The translations under genes were made by a program, and so were the position numbers. From G965247265 sp965247265 (GTDB taxonomy: Bacteria > Pseudomonadota > Gammaproteobacteria > UBA4575), in contig OZ252002.1 of assembly GCA_965247265.1 (NCBI GenBank), positions 2,046,001 through 2,110,000 of the forward strand: 64,000 nt of DNA. The letters are read 5' to 3'. Shown one piece after another: positions 9,529 to 19,337 of this stretch (the stretch's first letter is position 1; each line of letters begins with the position of its first letter). Under the pieces are notes generated by a model. That model ran no database searches, was not told the DNA's origin, and worked only from the letters and a program-made list of their open reading frames with translations.

Positions 9529-10716
9529 TTGACTGTTGAGAATCACCTTTCACCTAAAGCAAACTCTGAAATACGACTAAGCTTCATCAGCTCGTTAAAA
9601 AATGTTGGGTGTGTAGAGTGGAACGCCTTACTCGATGATGATAACCCTTTTTTGTGCTATGAGTTTTTAAGCGCTTTAGAGAATAACAATTGCTTAGGCG
9701 AGGATTTTGGTTGGTACCCTCACCACTTAGTGGTCCACGATAAAGATAAAACACTCATTGCTGCGACTCCCCTTTATATTAAAACAAATTCATATGGTGA
9801 ATTTGTCTTTGATTGGTCATGGGCGACTGCCTATGAGCAAACAGGCCTAAATTATTACCCCAAACTCGTCTCATCAATCCCCTATACGCCTGCAATGGGC
9901 CGACGTTTGCTCATTGCTGCGCACTTAGATACCAACTATAGAGTCAATATTGCAGAAAAAATGATTCGCTCAAGTATCGATGAAGCAAAAAACCTTAGCA
10001 TGTCAGGAATGCATTGGTTGTTTAATAATTATGATGAGTGTGAGTACTTTAGCAATCAAAATTTAATATCTCGCTTAGGGTGCCAATATCACTGGCGAAA
10101 TCATAACTATGATTCTTTTGATCATTATCTGGATAGTTTTATTTCGCGCAAAAGAAAAAAGGTAAAACAAGAACGACGATATGTTAAAGAACAAAATATT
10201 GAAATAGTTCGCCTTCATGGCAGTGAAGTAGATGATGCATTATGGGAAATTATCCACACTTTTTACTGCAATACATTTTACCGTAAAAGTGGAATACCTA
10301 CCCTTAGTTTGGAATTCTTTAAAGAAGTAGGCGCCAGTATGGGTTCACAAATACTATTGGTACTTTCTTATTTAGACGAACAACTAATTGCATGCGCAAT
10401 TTATTTCCGTAGCAGCCATACGCTGTATGGACGATATTGGGGATGTCTACAAAACTACAACAGCCTACACTTTGAAGCATGTTACTACCAAGGCATTGAC
10501 TATGCGATAGAACATAATTTGAAAAGTTTTGAACCCGGTGCGCAAGGCGAGCATAAAATAAGCAGAGGATTCTTGCCTACAAAAACATGGTCTGCACACT
10601 GGATTACTAACAAACGTTTCGAGCCCTCGATCCGCAATTTTTGTGAACGTGAAAAACAATTCATGCATCTTGACTGTAAAAATCTAATGCGTCACACGCC
10701 ATTTAAATTAGACTAA
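9529..10716 (+). CDS. FemAB-like / peptidoglycan-type N-acyltransferase family protein (COG3146, PF04339)
   Basis: A ~395-residue member of the COG3146 family, built on a GNAT/FemAB-like fold and annotated as peptidoglycan biosynthesis or recognition proteins, though no reaction is established. Seen: an N-terminal block with NPFLCYEFLSALE, the family-typical W-rich FVFDWSWATAYE, MGRRLLIA, a basic RKRKKVKQERR helix, and the C-terminal FEPGAQGEHKISRGF block. The start used is TTG 19 bp after trxB; the frame remains open upstream, so the exact start is uncertain. Close spacing suggests co-transcription with trxB. No signal peptide or membrane helix is visible, so the product is probably cytoplasmic. 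Confidence 0.8.
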   Translation: MTVENHLSPKANSEIRLSFISSLKNVGCVEWNALLDDDNPFLCYEFLSALENNNCLGEDFGWYPHHLVVHDKDKTLIAATPLYIKTNSYGEFVFDWSWATAYEQTGLNYYPKLVSSIPYTPAMGRRLLIAAHLDTNYRVNIAEKMIRSSIDEAKNLSMSGMHWLFNNYDECEYFSNQNLISRLGCQYHWRNHNYDSFDHYLDSFISRKRKKVKQERRYVKEQNIEIVRLHGSEVDDALWEIIHTFYCNTFYRKSGIPTLSLEFFKEVGASMGSQILLVLSYLDEQLIACAIYFRSSHTLYGRYWGCLQNYNSLHFEACYYQGIDYAIEHNLKSFEPGAQGEHKISRGFLPTKTWSAHWITNKRFEPSIRNFCEREKQFMHLDCKNLMRHTPFKLD

Positions 10717-10745
10717 CTATACATTGAGCATTAAGGTAATGGTGT

Positions 10746-11777
10746 TTAGTCTAACTTGCTTTCATTATTAGTAAACTTTTTAATTCGTTCAGTGGTGAGC
10801 GGATGAGTCGATAAATACTTAAACTTCTCCTCTGTTGTCGGTTCAACGTCTTGTGTGATACGTTTCAATATATTTATAAAATGCTGCAAATCGATATCAT
10901 TCTCGAGCAAATAGTCATAGGAAAATTGATCCACTTCTCTTTCAAATTCCCTCGAAAATTTCGTTTGAATCAATAGCAATGGCAAGGCAGCGATAAAAGT
11001 GCTGCTTGCAAAAATATCGCCTGTAATAGCAATTAATACAAGCATAATGGCAGAATTTTGCAACACGCTGCGCATAGAATGCCGATGCACAACGTGACCC
11101 ACTTCATGTGCAAATATGGTTTTCAATTCTTCATCATTTTCAGCTAAATTCACAAGCTGATCTGTAATAACGACAGTGCCTGAAGGTAATGCGAACGCAT
11201 TAGCGCCGATAAAATCACTATTTCTAAATAACAATTCATATTTGTGTTCGTCACCCACTGATTTAACCATGGTGTTAAATTTTGCTAATAAGCGCGTCTG
11301 AACTTTGGCTGATAATGTTGTAGGCTCAAAATAATATTTATCGAGAAGCTCCATACTACCATTAGCCAGTGTCTCATCAATTGAAGGCGGCAAAGAATAG
11401 GCAACCTTTGATGCTAAGGCAGGTAGCCCAAAGTTAATCATTAAAAGTGTGAATGCGGTTACAAGAACAGCGGAGATTAGAACATACTTAAGCTTGGATT
11501 CTAGAAGATGGAGTGCTCGACTGCCTCTATTACGTTTAGTTTTTGCAAGTAGCGTATTAATTTTCTCATGCGCATCGGTATCGCATCTTGAACCATCAGG
11601 AAAATAGAGCGAGCGTGAAGTAGTTCCTAGTTGCGAGCTGACCTTTACGTTGTCCCACTCATAAGTGCGTACTTCTGCAAGCCCATTGAGGACTAATTGG
11701 CCATCTTCTTCTACGACGACATTGACTTGTTGTGAGTTAGATAGTATTCCGTCGTAATAAACCGCAGAAAATTGCAT
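10746..11777 (-). CDS. M48 family zinc metalloprotease, membrane-anchored
   Basis: The 343-residue product has an N-terminal cytoplasmic domain (1-95) resembling the small beta domain found in YjgN-linked proteases, a membrane helix near 96-120 (VLISAVLVTAFTLLMINF), and an M48 peptidase domain with the zinc motif HEVGH at about residue 225 and the third-ligand glutamate in EFEREVDQFSYDYL. A further hydrophobic stretch follows the zinc site (ILVLIAITGD to LPLLLIQ). The family acts in membrane or periplasmic protein quality control (HtpX/BepA relatives). The ATG overlaps the stop of the upstream yjgN-like frame by one base, so the two are translationally coupled; this pairing is frequent and suggests a shared envelope function. 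Confidence 0.85.
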   Translation of the reverse strand: MQFSAVYYDGILSNSQQVNVVVEEDGQLVLNGLAEVRTYEWDNVKVSSQLGTTSRSLYFPDGSRCDTDAHEKINTLLAKTKRNRGSRALHLLESKLKYVLISAVLVTAFTLLMINFGLPALASKVAYSLPPSIDETLANGSMELLDKYYFEPTTLSAKVQTRLLAKFNTMVKSVGDEHKYELLFRNSDFIGANAFALPSGTVVITDQLVNLAENDEELKTIFAHEVGHVVHRHSMRSVLQNSAIMLVLIAITGDIFASSTFIAALPLLLIQTKFSREFEREVDQFSYDYLLENDIDLQHFINILKRITQDVEPTTEEKFKYLSTHPLTTERIKKFTNNESKLD

Positions 11778-12860
11778 TACATTGCAAGATCCTCATCTAA
11801 AAAGTCGCTCATCTCGCCACCGGCTGCCCCAACCGTCTTTTGTTGTTTAACAATAACGTCATTGATGTTATTTTCTGCCCAAACTTGGAGATGATTAATA
11901 CGATACCTAGCCATGCGCACTTTTGCCCATGGCGTAAGTAACCCAATTGTAAACATCATTCCAAAAGTATTTGTAACGTAAATCCACATCATTCCTTTAA
12001 GCTGCAAATTACTCTCAAAGTTATTAGCGCCAATTTTTACATTCGACCATACTGTATTTAGTATATTTGTTCTTACATAACTGTAGATAAAAAAAGCCCA
12101 ATAACGTGCTAAGAATTAGAAACCCAAGTAACATTGTGCCAAATCCAACTCCAGTAAATTGTTGGCCTGCACTTTGAATAGCCAATTGCGCCATACTTGA
12201 AACAGTGCTCAATCCCAAATATTTGGTAGCCATTGCCATCACAATTACCATAGCAATGACTATCAATATTGTATTGATGTAAATTATGTAAAAATTCTTC
12301 CACACAGCATTAATATCAAACCTTAAATTGCCATAGTTGTGATTGCCTATCATAAATTTGTGAATACGATAGTAATAATACGGAAACGCAAGACCTGCGG
12401 TGAGCACCACTAGCAAACCAAACAGAATAAACGTAATGGCTGCACCTTTAAAATCTTTGTTAAATGAAAAAGAAATGTTTCGATAGTTAGAATATCTTGC
12501 ATTAAACATCTTGGCGCGAACGATAATCCAGGGTATTGCAAGGAAAATAAGTATTGGCACAATTGCACCAATCATAGGAAAGGTATGGTTCGCAGCTAAA
12601 TAAATCAGAAAAAAACCAAAAACAATTAAACGACCTGAAAGAATCGCTACTGGATCTGTTGTATATTCAAAGGGTGTGCCTGATAGCTTTGTATTACTAT
12701 AAAAACACTGTTTCGTACGTACTTTTGCCCAAGCAGAATAGATGCCTACAGTCACAACCGTAAGTAAAATATTAACAATCCAGATTTTGAAATATTCCCA
12801 TCCTGTACCCGAAAACTCAAAATCAACGGGCTTTTTTGGTAATGCGCTGGTTGCTTCCAT
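11777..12860 (-). pseudogene. YjgN-like DUF898 membrane protein, frameshifted
   Basis: Two frames together make one DUF898 protein. The first (12860 to 12024) gives 278 residues with repeated GIYSAWAKVRT- and PYYYYRIHKFM-type segments and several membrane helices. The second (to 11777) gives the family's C-terminal part, TIGLLTPWAKVRMARYR. Reading the second frame back past its first ATG yields NTVWSNVKIGANNFESNL, the expected bridge. The frames join at a run of seven T on the coding strand (about 12088-12094): with six T the gene reads through as ~360 residues, the normal length. It is either a homopolymer sequencing error, a real frameshift or, less likely, programmed slippage. The role of the family is unknown; it precedes the M48 protease with a one-base overlap. 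Confidence 0.8.
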
Positions 12861-13070
12861 GATTAATCCTCTTATATTATCTACCCGATTATCAATTCGT
12901 TTTCTGCAGCCTTATGTCTAACTATCCGTGTAATGAGACCATCAAAGAGGGTGAATTGTAGTACTTGAATGGAAGAAATAGCCCCCAATTATCAGCTCGA
13001 TGATGCGAACCGTCACAACTCAATTTAGAGACAAATTCAAGCCTTAAGTCTTGGCTAGGAAACCCGATAA

Positions 13071-13799
13071 ATGGACATTACATGGCTAGATCCAAGCAAT
13101 CCAGACATGACGTTCCCAAACGTCGACAAAGCACTTGCCAACCCAGAAGGCCTACTCGCGGCCGGAGGTGACTTGAGTAGCCGCCGATTACTTAACGCGT
13201 ATCCGCAAGGTATTTTCCCGTGGTATGAAGCTGGCCAACCCATTTTATGGTGGTCACCCAATCCAAGAGGTGTGTTGTATACACATAAACTGCATATTTC
13301 AGTAAGTCTGAGAAAATTGTTACGAAATCATCAATGGTCAGTCACCTTTGATGGTGACTTTAAACAGACCGTTGCAGCCTGCGCAGCACCACGAAGCTAT
13401 GCTCGCGGCACTTGGATAACAAATGAAATGACTGAAGCATACATAAATTTGCATCAACATGGGCACGCACATTCTGTTGAGATTTGGAATAATCAAGAGC
13501 GTATTGTTGGTGGTATTTATGGTGTACTTATTGGAAAAATGTTTTTTGGTGAATCCATGTTTAGCTTTGAAAGTAATGCGTCAAAAGTCGCATTAGTACA
13601 TTTGGTTGCACACTTGCATCATTGGGGATTCCCTTTGCTTGATTGTCAATTGCCTTCCGGGCACTTATCAAGTTTAGGTGCTGAATCTATACCTAGGGAA
13701 GATTATACTAAATCAATTAACATTCTTTGCAGGAAAGAATTTAACCCGATTAACTGGAAAAAAAATGAAGCGTTAGATATCGCTAATTGGAAAGTTTAA
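13071..13799 (+). CDS. aat: Leucyl/phenylalanyl-tRNA--protein transferase
   Basis: Aat adds Leu or Phe from aminoacyl-tRNA to the N-terminus of proteins with Arg or Lys ends, marking them for ClpS-ClpAP. The 242-residue product has the family signatures PEGLLAAGGDLSS, the YPQGIFPWY motif (~44-52), ILWWSPNPRGV, the GGIYGVLIGKMFFGESMFS block and the LLDCQLPSGHLSSLGA block. Length is typical. The bpt, infA and clpSA genes that often follow aat are not here; a convergent pilin-accessory gene starts 5 bp after its stop. No Shine-Dalgarno of note precedes the ATG. Confidence 0.95.
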   Translation: MDITWLDPSNPDMTFPNVDKALANPEGLLAAGGDLSSRRLLNAYPQGIFPWYEAGQPILWWSPNPRGVLYTHKLHISVSLRKLLRNHQWSVTFDGDFKQTVAACAAPRSYARGTWITNEMTEAYINLHQHGHAHSVEIWNNQERIVGGIYGVLIGKMFFGESMFSFESNASKVALVHLVAHLHHWGFPLLDCQLPSGHLSSLGAESIPREDYTKSINILCRKEFNPINWKKNEALDIANWKV

Positions 13800-13804
13800 A
13801 CACA

Positions 13805-14614
13805 CTATTCCAACCAAGGGTCCAAAGATATTCCATCAATGGGTAACCCAGTTGTCTTGTCTATTACTAAGGCTAAATCATTATTCTTACCCACCATTGG
13901 TAAAAATAATAAATTGTCCTTTTTATCCGCATATTTTTTTAAAAATTTATCAACAATTTTCTTATTGCCTGCACCTACTGCAGACAAAAGACTTAGTGGT
14001 TTAGCCTTTGCAATAATTTTATCTTTATTTGGTTCGTACGGATGGTAATAATCAGGTCTTCTTTCAAGATCAGGCTTACCTTCAAAAACAACCCCAACTA
14101 ATAAATCACTCCTTTCACTTTTATCTTTTGGAAAATCAGCAAATACTAGAATAGGTCCTTTATTCGGTTTATTAGTTAACTCCGGATATTTAATTTTGGA
14201 TTCATCTATCTCAACCTTTCCCACCACTTCAAATCGATCCACAGCAAATACTAAATAATAAGGACGCTCACCATAGATCACATGTACTCCATAAATAAGT
14301 GCAGACAACTGAATTACAGCAATAAAACATAAATCAAATATAAGGCGCGGCTTACCTTTTTTAAAAAGCACTAGTGTAAGCAGTGGACCTAAAATAAGAT
14401 CAACGCCAATAAGAATACGTAATACTTTCCATGCACCATTGGCTTCAAAATACGGTTGCGGATACCAAAAGAAAAATATAAGCGCTAACACCACTCCTAC
14501 AATAGATGCGCTGATGGATAAATGTATTAAAAATGCTGTAATTTTATCAGCCGAAAAAAATGACTTTACGTTATCTGCAAATATCAACTTAAATGTCAAT
14601 TGACCTTCTAACAT
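13805..14614 (-). CDS. TfpX/TfpZ-family type IV pilin accessory protein
   Basis: The 269-residue inner-membrane protein matches TfpX/TfpZ, which assist assembly or stability of certain type IV pilins. Seen: LIHLSISASIVGVVLALIFFFWYP (TM1, residues ~28-51), the family's YFEANGAWKVLRILIGVDLILGPLLTL, a second TM pair near 65-115 and the characteristic ARPYYLVFAVDRFEVV-like block (here ERPYYLVFAVDRFEVV), then a periplasmic ~150-residue tail. No pilin or pil gene is adjacent, so it is an orphan here; its pilin must lie elsewhere if the pathway exists. It is convergent with aat. Confidence 0.82.
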   Translation of the reverse strand: MLEGQLTFKLIFADNVKSFFSADKITAFLIHLSISASIVGVVLALIFFFWYPQPYFEANGAWKVLRILIGVDLILGPLLTLVLFKKGKPRLIFDLCFIAVIQLSALIYGVHVIYGERPYYLVFAVDRFEVVGKVEIDESKIKYPELTNKPNKGPILVFADFPKDKSERSDLLVGVVFEGKPDLERRPDYYHPYEPNKDKIIAKAKPLSLLSAVGAGNKKIVDKFLKKYADKKDNLLFLPMVGKNNDLALVIDKTTGLPIDGISLDPWLE

Positions 14615-14701
14615 TTTAGTATTTTAGTACTTCACTTTGATAATTCTATTAAGAGTATTCAATAAATTTCACCGTTTGTCGGATGAATGCAGATAAGACC
14701 A

Positions 14702-15610
14702 CTACTCTACTCTTTTTACCACTAAACCCTTGTCTTTTAGCAATTTATGAATACCTGTATCTCCGCCATAATGGCCTGCGCCGACTGCGAAAAAATACGA
14801 TTTAGACAAATCATTCTTGATTATTGCTGCGATGCGATCTGCCATTAAATAGTTACGGTCATGTAAAATTTTCTTCATAAATTGTTTTGAGAAATCATCT
14901 TCTTTTACATACTTCACCATTAACTTACTAAAGGCCTCTATATCACCCTGAGTGTAAAACGTTATAAACTCTTCTGATATTGAAGTGCCCTGTGTCTCAG
15001 CTTGTTCCATAAATTCAACAGTATCGCTAAGCATTTTTAATTCTTCTTGTTGCGTTAAGCTATCGAAGTAGTGCATTTGCTCCTGCATAGTTTCAAGTCC
15101 GCCTACACTTTTGCCTTCTGCTTGTGCGCGTTGATAAATTTGAGCATCCAAGGGGATAACACCTGAATTTTTTAACTGCTGATCAAGCAGTGGCAAACTC
15201 GTTGCCAATGCCCATATTTTAAATTTCAAGAATGGTTCAATTGTAAGAACAGGATTAATAGATTTAAGCTGATTATCCGCTCTTAATAATAAATCGGCTG
15301 GCACAATATCAGTGAGTGTCGTATCACCTTCTAACATAAAATGCCCCACTTGAGACAACAAATCTTTTGTATCAAGTGGAATTTCTGTATACACGTAATC
15401 ACTGACTGCAAATGCTTCTTCAACGCTTGAATGAAATGTTGTCACGCGCGGATCAGGTAAATGAATGGTTCCAAATAAATATGAAGGTTTTGCGCCTTCA
15501 ATTTTCCACAAAAAAGGTTTTTCAATTGACTGCGCAAATACAGCACATGAGATAAATACAAATATATAGAAAAACTTGACCCAAATACATTTTGATCGGC
15601 AACAAAGCAT
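14702..15610 (-). CDS. TraB/GumN family protein, secreted
   Basis: A ~302-residue protein of the TraB/GumN (PF01963, Tiki-like) family, whose eukaryotic members are metalloproteases; bacterial function is undefined. The conserved start FLWKIEG..PSYLFGTIHLPD is at about residues 29-52 and the glycine-rich AVGAGHYGGDTGI near the C-terminus, both family hallmarks with putative metal-binding GxxH/GTIH histidines. I place the start at the ATG at 15610 because an AGAGG site lies 5-6 nt upstream; the longer frame would begin at a TTG at 15637. Residues 1-27 form a signal peptide (FFYIFVFISCAVFA). It follows thrC by ~60 bp on the same strand. Confidence 0.82.
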   Translation of the reverse strand: MLCCRSKCIWVKFFYIFVFISCAVFAQSIEKPFLWKIEGAKPSYLFGTIHLPDPRVTTFHSSVEEAFAVSDYVYTEIPLDTKDLLSQVGHFMLEGDTTLTDIVPADLLLRADNQLKSINPVLTIEPFLKFKIWALATSLPLLDQQLKNSGVIPLDAQIYQRAQAEGKSVGGLETMQEQMHYFDSLTQQEELKMLSDTVEFMEQAETQGTSISEEFITFYTQGDIEAFSKLMVKYVKEDDFSKQFMKKILHDRNYLMADRIAAIIKNDLSKSYFFAVGAGHYGGDTGIHKLLKDKGLVVKRVE

Positions 15611-15673
15611 TACAACCTCTATTTGAAACTTTACCAAACAAATGATCCCATCACGCTATTAAGATAATAGAAA

Positions 15674-16810
15674 CTATAAATTATCTAAAATGGCACGTTT
15701 TACGGTATCAAGTTCAGCTTCAATGGTGACTAATTTAGTTTGACTTTGTTTAATAGCAATATCCGGATCTTTTAAACCATGGCCTGTGAGTGTACAAACT
15801 ACACTGCTACCATCAGAAATTGTTCCGCGTTTAATATCATGTAGCGCGCCGGTGACAGAAGTTGCGGAAGCAGGCTCACAAAATATTCCTTCTTTTGATG
15901 CTAAAAGTTTTTGAGTAGATAATAATTCCTCGTCTGCAAACGAGTTAAACCACCCTTCTGATTCTTTTATTGTTGCCTGCGCTAAATCCCAACTTTGAGG
16001 ATGTCCAATACGAATCGCGGTTGCCACTGTTTCTGGTTTATTTATCATTTCACCTTTTATAAATGGTGCAGCACCTGCGGCTTGATATCCAAGCATTTTA
16101 GGTTTTGATTTAATTTGGGGAGAGTATATGAATTTACATTCACCCTTACAATAACCACATGCATCTGTAACATTTTGTTTTTCAGTTGCTGCAAGCTCCG
16201 AATAACCTACCCAGTGTGCAGAAATGTTGCCGGCATTACCTACAGGAATGCAATGAAAATCAGGTGCATGACCTAAGGCTTCAACAATTTCGTATGCAGC
16301 TGTTTTTTGTCCTTGTAGTCGATAAGGGTTAATTGAGTTAACAATATTTACCGGAGTCTCTTCTGCTACCTCTTTTACAAGGCGCATACCATCATCAAAA
16401 TTTCCTCGAATTTGTAAAATTATTGCGCCATGCATCATTGCTTGCGCAAGCTTACTCATTGCAATTTTACCATCAGGTATTAAAACAAATGCAGTAATTC
16501 CTGCTCGTGCAGCGTACGCTGCTGCCGAAGCAGAGGTATTTCCAGTTGACGCACAAATGATCGCTCGACTTCCTTCTGAAACTGCCTGTGTCACTGCTAC
16601 GGTCATGCCGCGATCTTTAAAAGAACCTGTTGGATTTAATCCTTCGAATTTGAGAAATAGTTTAATATTTTTTTGATTTACTTCTTTAAGGTTATGACAT
16701 TGGACGAGTGGAGTATCGCCTTCACAAAGACTTATAACTTTGCAATCAGCAGGAAGTGGCAAAACTTTACGATAACGATCAATAATGCCCGTGTAATGCT
16801 TTTTATTCAT
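15674..16810 (-). CDS. thrC: Threonine synthase
   Basis: A PLP enzyme converting O-phosphohomoserine to threonine, the last step of the pathway. The 378-residue product has the PLP lysine in GSFKDRGMT (Lys65), the CASTGNTSASAAAYAARAG block, the GNAGNISAHW motif that binds the PLP phosphate and GYQAAGAAPF. It is of the shorter Bacillus/Methylococcus-type class. Odd is an insertion between GNAGNIS and KMLGYQ with three cysteines, CGYCKGEC (Cys218, 221, 225), resembling half of a metal-binding or redox site. It follows hom by 13 bp, forming alaC-hom-thrC. Confidence 0.93.
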   Translation of the reverse strand: MNKKHYTGIIDRYRKVLPLPADCKVISLCEGDTPLVQCHNLKEVNQKNIKLFLKFEGLNPTGSFKDRGMTVAVTQAVSEGSRAIICASTGNTSASAAAYAARAGITAFVLIPDGKIAMSKLAQAMMHGAIILQIRGNFDDGMRLVKEVAEETPVNIVNSINPYRLQGQKTAAYEIVEALGHAPDFHCIPVGNAGNISAHWVGYSELAATEKQNVTDACGYCKGECKFIYSPQIKSKPKMLGYQAAGAAPFIKGEMINKPETVATAIRIGHPQSWDLAQATIKESEGWFNSFADEELLSTQKLLASKEGIFCEPASATSVTGALHDIKRGTISDGSSVVCTLTGHGLKDPDIAIKQSQTKLVTIEAELDTVKRAILDNL

Positions 16811-16823
16811 TTTTTTAATTGTA

Positions 16824-18149
16824 CTAAGAAAGTGTTTCTAATCGTATGCGCATAATTTTGCTTGTTACTACTTCAAGCTTTTCTATTTCAGAAATTGCAT
16901 TATTTATGTTTTGTTCAATTACTTCATGCGTAAGAATAACAATAGGAACACTAGCAGCGTTCGCTTGTGGTTCCTTTTGAATAATAGCTTCAATGCTTAT
17001 GGTGTGATTAGCAAAAATTTGAGTCACGTCGGCTAAAACGCCAGGCTGATCTTGCACATGAATACGCAAGTAATAAGCAGTCGATACGTCATCCATTCCT
17101 AAAATGGGTATATCGGATAAGGCACTAGGTTGAAATGCCAAATGCGGTACTCTATTTTCAGGGTCTGAAGTTAATGCGCGAACAATATCAACTAAATCCG
17201 CAACAACGGCTGAGCCGGTAGGTTCTGCTCCTGCCCCGGCACCGTAATATAAAGTCGGACCCAATGCATCTGCCTTTACTACTACCGCATTCATCACGCC
17301 ATCTACATTTGCAATTAAACGTCGGTGTGGAATCATGGTTGGATGTACTCGTATTTCCAAACCATTTGCAGTACGTTTTGCAATGCCAAGATGCTTAATT
17401 CGATAACCAAGCTCAGAGGCATAGGCCACATCAGTACTTGTAATTTCTTTAATTCCTTCTGTATAAACCTTTTCAAACTGCAAGGGTATCCCAAAGGCAA
17501 TTGACGCTAAGATTGTTAATTTATGTGCTGCATCTATCCCTTCTACATCAAATGTAGGATCTGCTTCTGCGTATCCTAGCTGCTGTGCCTCTTTTAAAAC
17601 ATCATCGAAATCTCGGCGTTTATCGCGCATCTCGGTCAGTATGAAATTGCCCGTTCCATTAATAATGCCTGCCAACCATTGAATAGAATTACCCGCCAAA
17701 CCTTCGCGGATAGCTTTAATTATTGGAATTCCTCCTGCGACAGCCGCTTCAAATGCAACAGTCACGCCATTTTCTTGTGCGTGTAGAAATATCTCATTGC
17801 CATGTAGCGCAATAAGCGCTTTGTTTGCCGTAACAACATGCTTTCCATTGTCAATGGCTCTAAGCATCAATTCACGTGCAAGATCTGTCCCACCAATTAA
17901 TTCAAGCACAATCTCAATATCTGGGTTGGATACCACATCATTAGGATTTTGCGTCAGTGTGATATCAGAAATATTACAAGCACGCTGTTTTGAAACATCG
18001 TTTACACAAGCGATAACAATTTTTATTCCGCGCCCGGCACGTCGTGCAATTTCATCAGCATTTCGCGATAAAATATTTGCAGTACCGCTACCAACAGTAC
18101 CTAGTCCTAGTACACCAACTTTGACAGGTTCTAGCACAACATTGTTCAT
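16824..18149 (-). CDS. hom: Homoserine dehydrogenase with ACT domain
   Basis: Reduces aspartate semialdehyde to homoserine with NAD(P)H, at the branch to threonine and methionine. The 441 residues comprise an N-terminal Rossmann fold (VGVLGLGTVGSGTA, ~12-25), the VTANKALIA motif, the catalytic domain with GIINGTGNFILTEM and GYAEADPTFDVEGIDAAHKL, and an ACT domain from ~355 (YYLRIHVQDQPGVLADVTQIF) for threonine feedback. There is no fused aspartokinase. It sits 6 bp after alaC and 13 bp before thrC, clearly one operon. Confidence 0.96.
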   Translation of the reverse strand: MNNVVLEPVKVGVLGLGTVGSGTANILSRNADEIARRAGRGIKIVIACVNDVSKQRACNISDITLTQNPNDVVSNPDIEIVLELIGGTDLARELMLRAIDNGKHVVTANKALIALHGNEIFLHAQENGVTVAFEAAVAGGIPIIKAIREGLAGNSIQWLAGIINGTGNFILTEMRDKRRDFDDVLKEAQQLGYAEADPTFDVEGIDAAHKLTILASIAFGIPLQFEKVYTEGIKEITSTDVAYASELGYRIKHLGIAKRTANGLEIRVHPTMIPHRRLIANVDGVMNAVVVKADALGPTLYYGAGAGAEPTGSAVVADLVDIVRALTSDPENRVPHLAFQPSALSDIPILGMDDVSTAYYLRIHVQDQPGVLADVTQIFANHTISIEAIIQKEPQANAASVPIVILTHEVIEQNINNAISEIEKLEVVTSKIMRIRLETLS

Positions 18150-18155
18150 ATGTAG

Positions 18156-19337
18156 TTAATCTCTAAAATTTTTTAACATCTTTTTGATGTTTCGAACAGC
18201 TTGTCGAGTACGGTGTTCATTTTCTATCAAACTAAATCGCACATGAGTATCTCCATATTTACCAAATCCTACGCCAGGCGATACTGCTACTTTTGCCTCA
18301 ACTAGTAATTTTTTTGAAAACTCTAGTGACCTAATTTCTCTAAATAGCTCAGGAATCTTTGCCCATACAAACATAGTAGCCTGAGGTTTATCAACCTCCC
18401 AGCCTGCACTATTTAATCCCTCACATAATACATCACGACGGCTTTTATACATTGAGCGTACATCATCAATAATTTCTTGTGGGCTATCCAATGCCGCAAT
18501 TGCAGCAACCTGGATTGGTGTAAACATCCCATAATCTAAATAAGATTTAATGCGTGAGAGTGCTGCAACCAATGTCGAATTCCCACACATAAATCCTACC
18601 CGCCATCCAGGCATGTTATATGTCTTAGATAGCGAATAAAATTCAACCGCGATTTCTTTCGCACCATTAACTTGGAGTACTGATGGAGCCTCATAACTAT
18701 CAAAGGTAATTTCCCCATAGGCTATGTCATGCACAAGCCACATTTCATATTCTTTACACATTGCTACTAAGCGTTCTAAAAATTCCAGATCAACACATTT
18801 AGTAGTAGGGTTACAAGGAAAGTTAACAATTAACATTTTTGGCTTAGGCCATGAATCTTGAATCGCTTTCTCCATTTCTGAAAAAAAGTCCGTGTCTTCT
18901 ACTAATGGCACATAAATGATATCCGCCCCAGCAATGACGCACCCATAGGGGTGAATGGGATAGGCAGGATTTGGAACTAACACTGCATCTCCAGGCCCAA
19001 GCGTGGCCAACGTTAAGTGCGCAAGCCCTTCTTTTGACCCAATTGTTACAATCGCTTCAGTTTCTGGGTCAAGCTCAACATTGAATTTTCGCTGATACCA
19101 ATCTGTAATAGCACGTCGCAGACGTGGGATACCGCGAGAAAGTGAATATCGATGCGTATCGTCACGTAGTGCAACTTCAGCAAGTTTTTCAGTAATATGC
19201 TTGGGCGGCGGGCGATCAGGGTTTCCCATGCCAAAATCCACTATATCCTCACCTTGAGCCCTAGCTTCCGCTTTAAGTTGATTGACTATGTTAAAAACGT
19301 ACGGGGGGAGTCGTGAAATTCTTGCAAATTCTTCCAT
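18156..19337 (-). CDS. alaC: Alanine transaminase AlaC-type aminotransferase
   Basis: A 393-residue class I/II PLP aminotransferase close to AlaC, which makes alanine from pyruvate and glutamate. Marks: RLPPYVFNIVNQLK at the N-terminus, DFGMGNPDRPPP, the YSLSRGIPRLR segment, NFPCNPTTKCVD, and the PLP lysine in YSLSKTYNMPGWRVG near residue 236. AlaC genes preceding hom-thrC are common in gammaproteobacteria. It is first in the operon; 91 bp separate it from the divergent Mth938-like gene. A role in supplying a threonine-pathway amino donor is possible but not shown. Confidence 0.92.
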   Translation of the reverse strand: MEEFARISRLPPYVFNIVNQLKAEARAQGEDIVDFGMGNPDRPPPKHITEKLAEVALRDDTHRYSLSRGIPRLRRAITDWYQRKFNVELDPETEAIVTIGSKEGLAHLTLATLGPGDAVLVPNPAYPIHPYGCVIAGADIIYVPLVEDTDFFSEMEKAIQDSWPKPKMLIVNFPCNPTTKCVDLEFLERLVAMCKEYEMWLVHDIAYGEITFDSYEAPSVLQVNGAKEIAVEFYSLSKTYNMPGWRVGFMCGNSTLVAALSRIKSYLDYGMFTPIQVAAIAALDSPQEIIDDVRSMYKSRRDVLCEGLNSAGWEVDKPQATMFVWAKIPELFREIRSLEFSKKLLVEAKVAVSPGVGFGKYGDTHVRFSLIENEHRTRQAVRNIKKMLKNFRD

